From Nitrosarchaeum sp. (lineage in GTDB: Archaea > Thermoproteota > Nitrososphaeria > Nitrososphaerales > Nitrosopumilaceae): a DNA stretch of 21,637 nt. The notes below the pieces were generated by a model. It was not told the origin of the DNA. It did no database searches and saw only the letters and a list, made by a program, of their open reading frames with translations. Both the position numbers and the translations under genes were made by a program. This document shows, piece by piece, positions 6,288 through 13,995 of this stretch (position 1 is the first letter of the stretch; each line of letters opens with the position of its first letter). The stretch spans positions 1 through 21,637 of the forward strand of contig JACRND010000075.1 in NCBI GenBank assembly GCA_016234975.1. Reading direction: 5' to 3'.

Positions 6288-8762
6288 ATGCAGATTAACG
6301 TTAAAGAAACAGAAAAGATCACATCAATGCCGCCATCAATGTTAGTATCTGCAGCATATGACAACATAACAAGAACTGCAGTGTTAAAATTCTACGAACC
6401 AACATCACAGAAATTAATTTTATGGCATGATGAAACGGGACACAAACCATACTGCTACTCCAGACTATCGCCAGACGAATTGGACTTTCTGCAAGAAAGA
6501 GATGATATTTTAGAAATTAAAACAGTGAAACGTCATGATTTGATGAAAGACGAAGAAATCAACATGTCAAAGATTATAGTAGCAGATCCGCTTACAATTG
6601 GAGGAACTACTGGAGACAAAAGCATCAGAAACATAATTGAGACATGGGAATCAGATATCAAATATTATGAAAATTATCTTTACGATAGATCACTAATTGT
6701 TGGAAAATATTATGAAATAGTGGACGGAAAAATAAAACCCCATGATTTAGAAATAGCAGACGAGGTTAATTTCAAATTGGGCAGATTTACTGAATCAGCC
6801 AATTCCCAGAATCAAAAGATTGAGCATAGACATTGAAGTCGAGGCAGAAATTGGTAGAATTCCAGACCCAAAGATTGCAGAAAAAAAAGTAACTGCGATT
6901 GGACTAAAGGGAACAGATGGTTTTGATCAAATTTTCGTGCTAAGAACAGAAGGTACTGATGTGGGAACAAATGAGCTTGGACAGAACATCAAGATTGCAT
7001 TTTATGATCAGAGTAAAGAAAAAGAGATGATTTTAGATGCGTTTAAAATAATTGAAGAATTTCCTTTTGTGGTAACATACAACGGCGATGAGTTTGATTT
7101 ACCATATTTGTTTAACAGAGCAGAAAGACTTGGGATAAAAAATGAAAACAACCCATTATACATGATGAAGGATTCTGCCACGCTAAAACACGGAGTACAT
7201 CTTGATTTGTACAGAACACTTTCAAATCGTTCATTTCAGATTTATGCATTTAGCCAAAAGTATACAGATTTTTAATTAAACAGTGTATCAAAGGCACTTT
7301 TAAACAAAGAAAAAATAGATTATGGTTTGGAGTTTGATCAGCTCAGTCTATATCAAATTGCAAATTATTGTTACAATGATGCGTTACTAACATATGAGCT
7401 TACAAGTTTCAACAAAGATCTTTTGATCTTGTGATCATTGCCAGAATTGGGAGAATGCCAATCGATGACATTGCAAGAATGGGTGTATCGCAGTGGATTA
7501 GGAGTCTACTGTATTATGAACACAGACAAAGAAATGCATTGATTCCAAAAAGAGAAGAACTCGAGAGAAGATCAGAGGGAGTATCATCAGATGCGGTAAT
7601 CAAAGATAAAAAATATCGAGGAGGACTAGTCATAGATCCAAAAGAAGGGATTCATTTCGATGTAGTTGTGATGGATTTTGCAAGTCTATACCCAAGTATC
7701 ATAAAAGTGAGAAACATATCATATGAGACAGTAAGATGCTCTCATGAGGAATGTAAGAAAAATACCATACCTCAGACAAACCATTGGGCATGCACAAAAA
7801 GAAACGGGCTAACAGCAATAATTATTGGATCACTGCGAGATTTGAGGGTAACTTACTACAAAAGTCTCTCAAAAAAAGAGACCTTGACAGAAGAACAGAG
7901 GCAGCAATACACAGTAGTCAGCCAAGCACTCAAGGTAATCCTAAATGCCAGTTATGGAGTAATGGGTGCCGAGATTTTCCCATTGTATTTTCTTCCAGCA
8001 GCAGAGGCAACAACTGCCATTGGAAGATTCACGATTTTAGAAACTATCAAAAAATGTGAAGCAATAGGAATCGAAGTTCTTTATGGCGACACAGATTCAT
8101 TATTTATCAAAAAACCTACAGATGAGCAAATACATACAGTGATAGAGCAAGCAAAAAAAGAACATGGAGTAGATTTAGAGATTGACAAGGTTTACAGATA
8201 TTGTGTATTAAGTAATAGAAAGAAAAACTATCTGGGGGTAACCAAAGCAGGGACAGTAGACGTAAAAGGTTTGACTGGAAAAAAGTCACATACACCGCCA
8301 TTTATTAGAAAATTATTTTACGAGTTACTTGATGTATTATCCAAAGTTCAAACAGTTGCAGATTTTGAGCGAGCAAAAAAAGACATCACAGATAAAATTG
8401 CAATATGTGCAAAAAAAGTAGAAACAAAAGAGATACCATTGCAAGACTTGACATTTAATGTGATGATTAGCAAAGCACCGTCAGAATATGTCAAAACAGT
8501 TCCACAGCACATACGAGCAGCAAAATTACTCGAATCAATCAGAGAAGTAAAAAAAGGAGACAAGATATCATATGTTAAAATTTTAAACAAACCTGGAGTA
8601 AAACCAGTAGAGATGGCAAAAAAAGAAGAGATAGATTCAAAGAAATACATGGAGTTTATGGAATCTACATTGGATCAAATTACATCATCGATGGATTTAG
8701 ATTTTCAAACTATGTTAGGCAAACCAAAACAAACGGGATTAGACGAATTTTTTTGGAGTTAG
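6288..8762 (+). pseudogene. polB: Family-B DNA polymerase, broken by two frameshifts and one stop
   Basis: Together the three open pieces make a full-size family-B polymerase of about 825 codons. Exonuclease motifs: SIDIEVEAE (Exo I, near 6825), VTYNGDEFDLPYL (Exo II, near 7075) and YCYNDALLTYEL (Exo III, near 7365). Polymerase motifs: DFASLYPSII (motif A, near 7674), KVILNASYG (motif B, near 7935) and YGDTDS (motif C, near 8085). The C-terminus KQTGLDEFF is a good PCNA-binding PIP box. Lesions: a +1-type shift near 6795-6820, where the first frame leaves homology and the next picks it up at PIPRIKRLS; an in-frame TAA at 7273-7275 between YTDF and LNSVSKALL; and a -1-type shift near 7419-7431, before VIIARIGRMP. 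The two shifts cancel. All else is well conserved, so decay is recent or the sequence has errors. Thaumarchaeota also have PolD, so loss of PolB may be tolerable. A GTG at 7431 could start a polymerase-domain-only product. Confidence 0.85.
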
Positions 8763-8771
8763 TGATTTATT

Positions 8772-9059
8772 GTGGAAATTGACGGGACTTTACTTACAAT
8801 ACTTGGAATAGCTGCAGGAGTTTTAATTTTATCAGGATGGGTAGAACAAATAATCAAAGGATATAAGACAAAGAGCCTTAAAGACGTTTCAAAATATCTA
8901 ATGGTTTTCATCTCGGGAGGTTCTATTTTGTGGTTAATTTATGGAATTGTAGTTTCGGATGTCTTCATTATAGGCACAAATATTGCAGCAATTTTTCTTA
9001 TGATGATAGTGTTATTTATGAAAAAAAGATATGAAAAGATATCAAAAATAAATCAATAA
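8772..9059 (+). CDS. SemiSWEET-like (MtN3/PQ-loop) three-helix membrane protein
   Basis: A 95-aa protein with three hydrophobic helices (about residues 7-25, 41-61 and 64-84) and the loop KTKSLKDVS between helices 1 and 2, the hallmark of the MtN3/SemiSWEET family (KxxKTKSxxxxS). The conserved Trp54 in LWLIYGI and Asn70 in helix 3 are in the family positions. The usual Pro-Gln of helix 1 is Glu-Gln here (VEQIIKGYKTKS). SemiSWEETs form dimers that carry sugars, but for archaeal members the substrate is unknown. The start is GTG at 8772, 9 nt after the polB stop, so it is likely in the same transcript. Confidence 0.75.
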   Translation: MEIDGTLLTILGIAAGVLILSGWVEQIIKGYKTKSLKDVSKYLMVFISGGSILWLIYGIVVSDVFIIGTNIAAIFLMMIVLFMKKRYEKISKINQ

Positions 9060-9074
9060 AACATCCAATCAAGG

Positions 9075-9082
9075 ATTAAATA
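9075..9082 (+). promoter_or_regulatory. TATA-like box of tpiA
   Basis: ATTAAATA is centred 29 nt before the ATG at 9108, the spacing expected for a leaderless archaeal message. It separates tpiA transcription from the upstream polB group. Confidence 0.5.
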
Positions 9083-9107
9083 CAATACAGAAATTTTCAA
9101 AGAAAGA

Positions 9108-9764
9108 ATGTTCATAATCAATTGCAAAAACTATGAAGAAATTGCAGGGAATAAAATAATAGAATTTGTAAAGATAGTAGAGGAGATTTCAAAAAAATAT
9201 AAAATAAAAATTGCGGTTGCACCTCCACAGCACTTGATTGGTCTAGTAGCAAATTATTCAATTCCAATTTTAGCACAGCATGTAGATAATTCCAAAGTAG
9301 GAAGCACTACAGGATTTATGATTCCAGAACTGCTAAAAAAATCCAAAGTTAGTGGTTCTTTGATTAATCACAGTGAACATAGAATTTCGGAGAAAGAGAT
9401 TACCGAATTGATTTCAAGATTAAAAGAATTAAAGATGATTTCAGTTGTTTGTGTCAAGGATGTGGCAGAAGCTAAAAAATATGCAAAATTAAATCCAAAC
9501 TACATTGCCATAGAGCCACCAGAGCTAATAGGATCTGGAAAGGCAATTTCAAAAGAGAGGCCAGAACTGATTACAAAGTCAGTAGATGCTGTAAATAGTG
9601 TAAATAACAAAATCAAACTACTTTGTGGTGCAGGAATCGTTTCAGGGCAAGATGTTACAAAAGCATTAGAATTAGGTTCCAAAGGAATTTTGGTTGCAAG
9701 CGGAATAATCAAAGCAAAAAACTGGACAAAAATAATTGAAGAATTTTCAAAGGCAATGTTTTAA
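9108..9764 (+). CDS. tpiA: Triosephosphate isomerase (archaeal type)
   Basis: A 218-aa TIM-barrel enzyme that interconverts dihydroxyacetone phosphate and glyceraldehyde 3-phosphate in gluconeogenesis/glycolysis. The length fits archaeal TPIs (about 220-225 aa), shorter than bacterial or eukaryotic ones. Catalytic residues are all visible: Asn5 and Lys7 (INCKNY), His88 (NHSEHR) and Glu136 (AIEPPELIGSG, with the flexible loop 6). The phosphate-binding GAG at 174-176 and the LVASGI stretch near 195 are also present. The archaeal-type QHVD segment lies near residue 57. The gene has its own TATA-like box. With PPDK downstream, it fits a gluconeogenic carbon flow in an autotroph. Confidence 0.93.
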   Translation: MFIINCKNYEEIAGNKIIEFVKIVEEISKKYKIKIAVAPPQHLIGLVANYSIPILAQHVDNSKVGSTTGFMIPELLKKSKVSGSLINHSEHRISEKEITELISRLKELKMISVVCVKDVAEAKKYAKLNPNYIAIEPPELIGSGKAISKERPELITKSVDAVNSVNNKIKLLCGAGIVSGQDVTKALELGSKGILVASGIIKAKNWTKIIEEFSKAMF

Positions 9765-9904
9765 AAAATTAAACCTTCAAAATTTCACTTGGAAAACAAA
9801 GTATGAAAACATATTCAGATTAACCTTTGAAAATATGAAACTATTTGTAATAGTAAAGTGACCTCAGCACATATGAAAATTAATTTCTAATCTCTTTGTT
9901 TTTC

Positions 9905-10033
9905 TCATGTATCGTCATTATTTTCTGCCCAACAGTCACATTGTGTCCAAGTACAATTAGGACAATCATAAGGAGTATCACTGATTCTGCATTCTGAAGG
10001 AAGGCAATTACAACGTGGGCATCTAACTTCCAT
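9905..10033 (-). CDS. Cys-rich zinc micro-protein (42 aa)
   Basis: In the 437-nt gap between tpiA and PPDK, a 42-codon minus-strand frame runs from ATG 10033 to TGA 9905. It holds eight cysteines: CPRCNC at residues 5-10, C15, CPNC at 24-27 and CDC at 32-34, enough for two zinc (or other metal) sites. The CPxC pairs are typical zinc-ribbon knuckles. A TATA-like stretch (AAATATA on the minus strand, 10061-10067) lies about 31 nt upstream and overlaps an inverted repeat. No known function; small zinc-ribbon proteins are common in Thaumarchaeota. Nothing else was recognised in the rest of this gap except the inverted repeat and the PPDK promoter. Confidence 0.6.
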   Translation of the reverse strand: MEVRCPRCNCLPSECRISDTPYDCPNCTWTQCDCWAENNDDT

Positions 10034-10064
10034 AGATATTTTTAGAAAATATGTTTTGAATATA

Positions 10065-10089
10065 TTTACATTTTAGAATAAAATGTAAA
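10065..10089. promoter_or_regulatory. Perfect 10-bp inverted repeat, possible operator
   Basis: TTTACATTTT and AAAATGTAAA flank a 5-nt centre (AGAAT), forming a perfect 10+10 inverted repeat. It lies between the divergent 42-aa Cys protein and the PPDK gene and touches the TATA-like stretch of the former. A 10-bp perfect arm next to a promoter suggests a dimeric repressor site. A hairpin in RNA would be A+U-rich and weak, so a DNA-binding site is more likely than a terminator. Confidence 0.4.
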
Positions 10090-10160
10090 TAATTCCACAG
10101 AGATTGTATGGCCTAAAGGATTTAGGAAAAAAGTTTAGAATAGCCATGGTAAGGCAATGC

Positions 10161-10168
10161 TTTAAAAA
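10161..10168 (+). promoter_or_regulatory. TATA-like box of ppdK
   Basis: TTTAAAAA is centred 37 nt before the ATG at 10202. That would give a short leader of about 10 nt containing AGGT as a weak ribosome site. Confidence 0.45.
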
Positions 10169-10201
10169 CCCCTGATTTTGATTTGATAACCTAGGTAAAA
10201 A

Positions 10202-12976
10202 ATGAAGCAAGTTTACTTTTTTGATGAAGGAGACGGGAAAAACAAGAAACTCCTAGGAGGAAAAGGAGCGGGTCTTTGCGAGATGACTAGACTAAAATTG
10301 CCTGTGCCTCCAGGATTTATAATTACTACCGAAGTCTGTAAAGAATATTACAAGAATAACAAAAAGCTACCAAAGACACTGATTCCAGAAGTAAAAAAGA
10401 ACATTGCAAAAATCGAAAAGAGGGCAGGAAAAAAATGGAACTCTAAAGAAAACCCATTACTTGTATCAGTAAGATCAGGTGCTGCATTATCCATGCCTGG
10501 AATGATGGATACTATTTTGAATTTGGGATTAAATGATGAAACAGTAGAAGGACTTGCAAAGAAAAGCAACAACCCAAGATTTGCATGGGATTCATACAGA
10601 AGATTTGTTCAATTATTTGGCAAAGTAGTATTTGGTGTTGAGGATAAAAAATTCGATGAAGTTTTAGAAAATGCAAAGATAAACCAAGCTGTTCAAGCAG
10701 ACAGTGCATTAAATGAAAAATCTCTAAAAACAGTTGTTTCAGAATACAAAAAGATTTGTGAAAAACACACGGGTGTAAAATTTCCATCTGATCCATCTGA
10801 ACAATTAGAGTTAGCAATCAAAGCGGTGTTTGGAAGTTGGATGGGAGAAAGAGCAGTCGTATACAGAGAGAGAAACAACATTACAAAAGACATCGCAGAT
10901 GGTACTGCTGTAAATGTAGTTTCAATGGCATTTGGAAATATGGGAAACGACAGTGCTACAGGAGTGGTATTTACAAGAAACCCTGGAGATGGAACAAGAC
11001 ATCTTTTTGGAGAATATCTAGTTAATGCACAAGGTGAAGATGTAGTGGCAGGAGTTAGAACAGGAAAACCGGTAGATGAGATGAAAATAGAATTACCAAA
11101 ATCATATGAACAGCTAGTACAAACATGTGAAAGATTAGAAAAACATTACAAAGAACCTCAAGACATAGAGTTTACAATTGAGCAAGGAAAGTTCTACTTG
11201 TTACAAACAAGAAATGCAAAGATGAATGCAGTAGGAATGGTAAAAACATCAGTGGATATGGTTAATGAAAAATTAATTGATAAAAACAGAGCACTAACAA
11301 GACTTCATGCAGAACAACTGGAGCAACTATTACACAGAACAATTGATTCAAAATCTATCAAAAATTACACCCTATTAGTAAAGGGAATTGCAGCATCGCC
11401 CGGAGCAGCTAGTGGAATAGCAGTATTGGATGTAAAAAGAGCAACTGCCATGGGAGAAAACGGTGCAAAAGTAATTCTAATCAGAGAAGAGACAAAACCA
11501 GAAGATGTTCCTGCGTTCTTTGAGTCAGTTGGAATCCTTACCAGTAGGGGTGGAAAAACATCACATGCTGCAGTTGTTGCAAGGGGCATGGGCAAACCAT
11601 GCATTGTTGGCTGCTCTGATTTGAGAATTGATTATGATAACAAACAATGCAGTGTTGATGGAAAAATAGTATGTGAAGGAGATGCAATTACAATTGATGG
11701 TAGCACAGGTTCAGTTTATCTCGGAGAGATTCCAACAATAGAGCCAAAAATCACAGAAGACTTTAAGACAATTCTAGAATGGGCACAAAAAGTCAAACAG
11801 ATTGGAATCAGAGCAAATGCAGATACTCCAGAAGGAGCAAGATTAGCAAGAGAATTTGGAGGACAGGGAATTGGTCTTTGTAGAACAGAGCGAATGTTCA
11901 ACGGAAGTGACAGAATAGGATTGTTTGTAGAAATGATCATGGCAGAAAACATCGAAGAGAGAAAAAAAGTTCTAACTAAACTAGGAGAATTACAAAAAAG
12001 TGATTTCATTGAAATTCTAAAAGCGATGGAAGGATATGCGGTAACTATCAGACTACTGGATCCTCCATTACACGAGTTCTTACCAAATCCAGAAGAATTA
12101 GCTGAAAAGATTCACAAACTAGAACAAAGAAACGAAACAGCAGAAATAGAGAAAGCAAAAATTTTACTAAAAAGAGCAAGAGATCTAGCAGAAATCAATC
12201 CAATGATGGGGCATAGGGGAGTTAGAGTAGGAATCACATATCCAGAAATTTATGAAATGCAAATTAGAGCAGTGTTTGAAGCAGCAGCTGAATTGGCTAA
12301 AAATAAAGTAGATGCACATCCACAAATTATGATTCCACAGATAAGCAGCATTGCTGAATTGAACCATATTAAAAAAATCTATGATATCATCAAAAAAGAA
12401 ATGGAGTTAAAATACAACATGAAATTAAAAATAAACTTTGGAACAATGATCGAGGTAGTAAGAGCTGCATTAACGGCAAATGAACTTGCAGATACTGCAG
12501 AATTCTTTAGCTTCGGTACAAATGATCTTACACAGGGAACTTTTAGTTTCAGTCGTGAAGATGTAGAAGGAAAATTTCTTCCAGAATATATGGACAAAGA
12601 AATTCTCGAGAGAAATCCATTCCAATCAATTGATGTAAACGGAGTTGGCAGTCTAATGAAGATTGGAATTGCAGCCGGACGAGGTATAAAGCCAAACATG
12701 GAGATTGGAATTTGTGGAGAACATGGAGGAGATCCAAATTCGATCAAATTCTGCCATAATGCAAATCTAAGCTATGTCAGTGCATCACCACATAGAATAC
12801 CAATTGCAATAATAGCAGCAGCACAGGCAGCAATTGAGCAACCAAAAAAAATAAGAACATCAGTAAAGAAATCCGTAAAAAAACCAGTAAAGAAAGCATC
12901 TAAAAAACCAGTAAAGAAAATTGTAAGAAAAACAGTAAAAAAAGCTACAAGAAAGAGCAAATCTAAAAGAAAATAA
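10202..12976 (+). CDS. ppdK: Pyruvate, phosphate dikinase with a lysine-rich C-terminal tail
   Basis: PPDK interconverts pyruvate + ATP + Pi and phosphoenolpyruvate + AMP + PPi; in an autotrophic archaeon it would make PEP for gluconeogenesis. The order is normal: an ATP-grasp nucleotide domain (residues 1 to about 340, with GGKGAGLCEM, SVRSGAALSMPGMMDT and FTRNPGDG), the phospho-His swivel domain with GGKTSHAAVVARGMG (His455), and the PEP/pyruvate barrel (about 520-875) with GIGLCRTERMF, FGTNDLTQ and GICGEHGGDP (catalytic Cys838). The family's normal end is near residue 878. Here 881-924 add a tail of about 44 residues with 23 Lys/Arg in KK-x-V/P repeats (VKKSVKKPVKKASKKPVKK), like a histone H1 or HU-extension tail. 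The tail is in frame and reaches TAA directly. The gene has its own TATA-like box. Confidence 0.95.
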   Translation: MKQVYFFDEGDGKNKKLLGGKGAGLCEMTRLKLPVPPGFIITTEVCKEYYKNNKKLPKTLIPEVKKNIAKIEKRAGKKWNSKENPLLVSVRSGAALSMPGMMDTILNLGLNDETVEGLAKKSNNPRFAWDSYRRFVQLFGKVVFGVEDKKFDEVLENAKINQAVQADSALNEKSLKTVVSEYKKICEKHTGVKFPSDPSEQLELAIKAVFGSWMGERAVVYRERNNITKDIADGTAVNVVSMAFGNMGNDSATGVVFTRNPGDGTRHLFGEYLVNAQGEDVVAGVRTGKPVDEMKIELPKSYEQLVQTCERLEKHYKEPQDIEFTIEQGKFYLLQTRNAKMNAVGMVKTSVDMVNEKLIDKNRALTRLHAEQLEQLLHRTIDSKSIKNYTLLVKGIAASPGAASGIAVLDVKRATAMGENGAKVILIREETKPEDVPAFFESVGILTSRGGKTSHAAVVARGMGKPCIVGCSDLRIDYDNKQCSVDGKIVCEGDAITIDGSTGSVYLGEIPTIEPKITEDFKTILEWAQKVKQIGIRANADTPEGARLAREFGGQGIGLCRTERMFNGSDRIGLFVEMIMAENIEERKKVLTKLGELQKSDFIEILKAMEGYAVTIRLLDPPLHEFLPNPEELAEKIHKLEQRNETAEIEKAKILLKRARDLAEINPMMGHRGVRVGITYPEIYEMQIRAVFEAAAELAKNKVDAHPQIMIPQISSIAELNHIKKIYDIIKKEMELKYNMKLKINFGTMIEVVRAALTANELADTAEFFSFGTNDLTQGTFSFSREDVEGKFLPEYMDKEILERNPFQSIDVNGVGSLMKIGIAAGRGIKPNMEIGICGEHGGDPNSIKFCHNANLSYVSASPHRIPIAIIAAAQAAIEQPKKIRTSVKKSVKKPVKKASKKPVKKIVRKTVKKATRKSKSKRK

Positions 12977-12990
12977 CGATACAAAGCACA

Positions 12991-12998
12991 TTTTAAAA
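12991..12998 (+). promoter_or_regulatory. TATA-like box of the XRE-CBS regulator
   Basis: TTTTAAAA is centred about 29 nt before the TTG at 13024, the leaderless spacing seen for other genes in this window. This supports the TTG start. Confidence 0.45.
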
Positions 12999-13023
12999 CT
13001 AGTTCAACATACAACAATACGAA

Positions 13024-13584
13024 TTGCTACCAAGAATTGATTCAATCAAACAAATGAGACTAAAAATAGGCATTACACAAAAAAAACTTGCCACTATGAC
13101 AGGGGTGAGTACTTCAATGATCAACCAAATAGAATCTGGCAGGAGTCAACCTAGTTACGAAACGGCTAAAAGAATTTTTGATAGTCTTGCGAGTCTTGAG
13201 GGCAAATCATCATCTCATAAAGCAGGGGATTTCTGTAGTAAAGATGTCGTAAAACTAAAGCCAAGCAACACATTACATGATGCAATAAAAAAAATGCATG
13301 AATCATCAATTAGTCAAATTCCTATTTTTGATGGACGGGAACTTGTAGGAGTAATATCAGAAGATGGGATTGTCAAGCATCTTGCAGATGTAGGAGAATC
13401 TGAATTAAAAAATGCAAAACTAGCAGACACTATGGAGCCAGTACCACCAATTGTGGATTACGACACACCGGCAAATGTTCTTGTTCCGTTAATTAGATAT
13501 TCGAAATGTATTCTAGTTTCAAAAAAATCAAAAATTGTTGGAATAATTACAGCATCAGATACTCTAAAAATGATGGAGCAGTAA
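13024..13584 (+). CDS. XRE-type helix-turn-helix regulator with paired CBS domains
   Basis: A 186-aa predicted transcription regulator. Residues 8-52 form a Cro/XRE helix-turn-helix (GITQKKLATMTGVSTSMINQ, then IESGRSQPSYETAKRIF). A CBS pair follows at about 68-125 and 133-184 (DAIKKMHESSISQIPIFD, then GIITASDTLKMM). CBS pairs usually sense AMP, ATP, SAM or related adenosyl ligands, so the protein may couple energy or adenylate state to DNA binding. The architecture is known in archaea. The start is TTG, chosen because it directly precedes the domain and lies 29 nt after a TATA-like box. It sits just after ppdK, an enzyme that makes AMP, but has its own promoter; regulation of ppdK is a guess. 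It converges on the epimerase gene with 15 nt between. Confidence 0.88.
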   Translation: MLPRIDSIKQMRLKIGITQKKLATMTGVSTSMINQIESGRSQPSYETAKRIFDSLASLEGKSSSHKAGDFCSKDVVKLKPSNTLHDAIKKMHESSISQIPIFDGRELVGVISEDGIVKHLADVGESELKNAKLADTMEPVPPIVDYDTPANVLVPLIRYSKCILVSKKSKIVGIITASDTLKMMEQ

Positions 13585-13599
13585 ATTAGAAAATAGATA

Positions 13600-13995
13600 T
13601 TATTTTGGGTGTGAACAAAGTTCTGTCAAAACACCATGAAGTGATTTTGGGTGAATGAATGTAACTTTGGTGCCAGCAGATCCAGGTCTAATTTTTCCTA
13701 GAAATTGAATTCCGCATCCCTCCATTCTTGAAACTTCACCTTCAATGTTATCAGTTTCTAGAGCCATGTGATGAAGGCCAGGTCCTTTTTTATCAAGGAA
13801 TTTTTTAATTGGACTGGAATCATTTGTCGGCTGCATCAATTCAATTCTTCCATTTTCAAGATGAATTATTGCCACTTTTACGCCTTCAGTCTCTACTGTT
13901 TCAAATTCAACGCTATGAACACCCAATGCTTCTTGGTAAACTTTGGCAGATTCCTCCACATCAGTTACTGCAATTGCAATATGATCAATTTTCAT
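13600..13995 (-). CDS. mce: Methylmalonyl-CoA epimerase
   Basis: A 131-aa vicinal-oxygen-chelate protein that interconverts (S)- and (R)-methylmalonyl-CoA before the mutase. Metal ligands expected for the family are in place: His5 (KIDHIAIAV), Gln55 (IELMQP), His76 (GPGLHHMALE) and Glu125 (HGVLTELC). The length matches the family (about 130-150 aa). Its ATG at 13995 abuts the stop of the mutase gene (13996-13998), so the two are translated from one message. In Thaumarchaeota this step belongs to the 3-hydroxypropionate/4-hydroxybutyrate carbon-fixation cycle, converting propionyl-CoA-derived methylmalonyl-CoA toward succinyl-CoA. Confidence 0.93.
   Translation of the reverse strand: MKIDHIAIAVTDVEESAKVYQEALGVHSVEFETVETEGVKVAIIHLENGRIELMQPTNDSSPIKKFLDKKGPGLHHMALETDNIEGEVSRMEGCGIQFLGKIRPGSAGTKVTFIHPKSLHGVLTELCSHPK

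Noticed and set aside
7784..8059. Second plus-strand frame of 91 codons inside polB
   Set aside because: It overlaps polymerase motif B in another frame and has no meaning as protein.
12838..12976. PPDK lysine tail as a frameshift artefact
   Set aside because: The tail is in the same frame, keeps a regular KK-x-V/P periodicity with varied Lys/Arg and Val/Thr/Ser/Pro codons, and ends in a normal stop; a random frame would not show this.
10348..13017. Several antisense frames (60-120 codons) opposite ppdK
   Set aside because: They are shadows of a long, strongly coding gene; products are biased and motif-free, and the Phe-rich one at 12772-13017 is simply the complement of the Lys tail.
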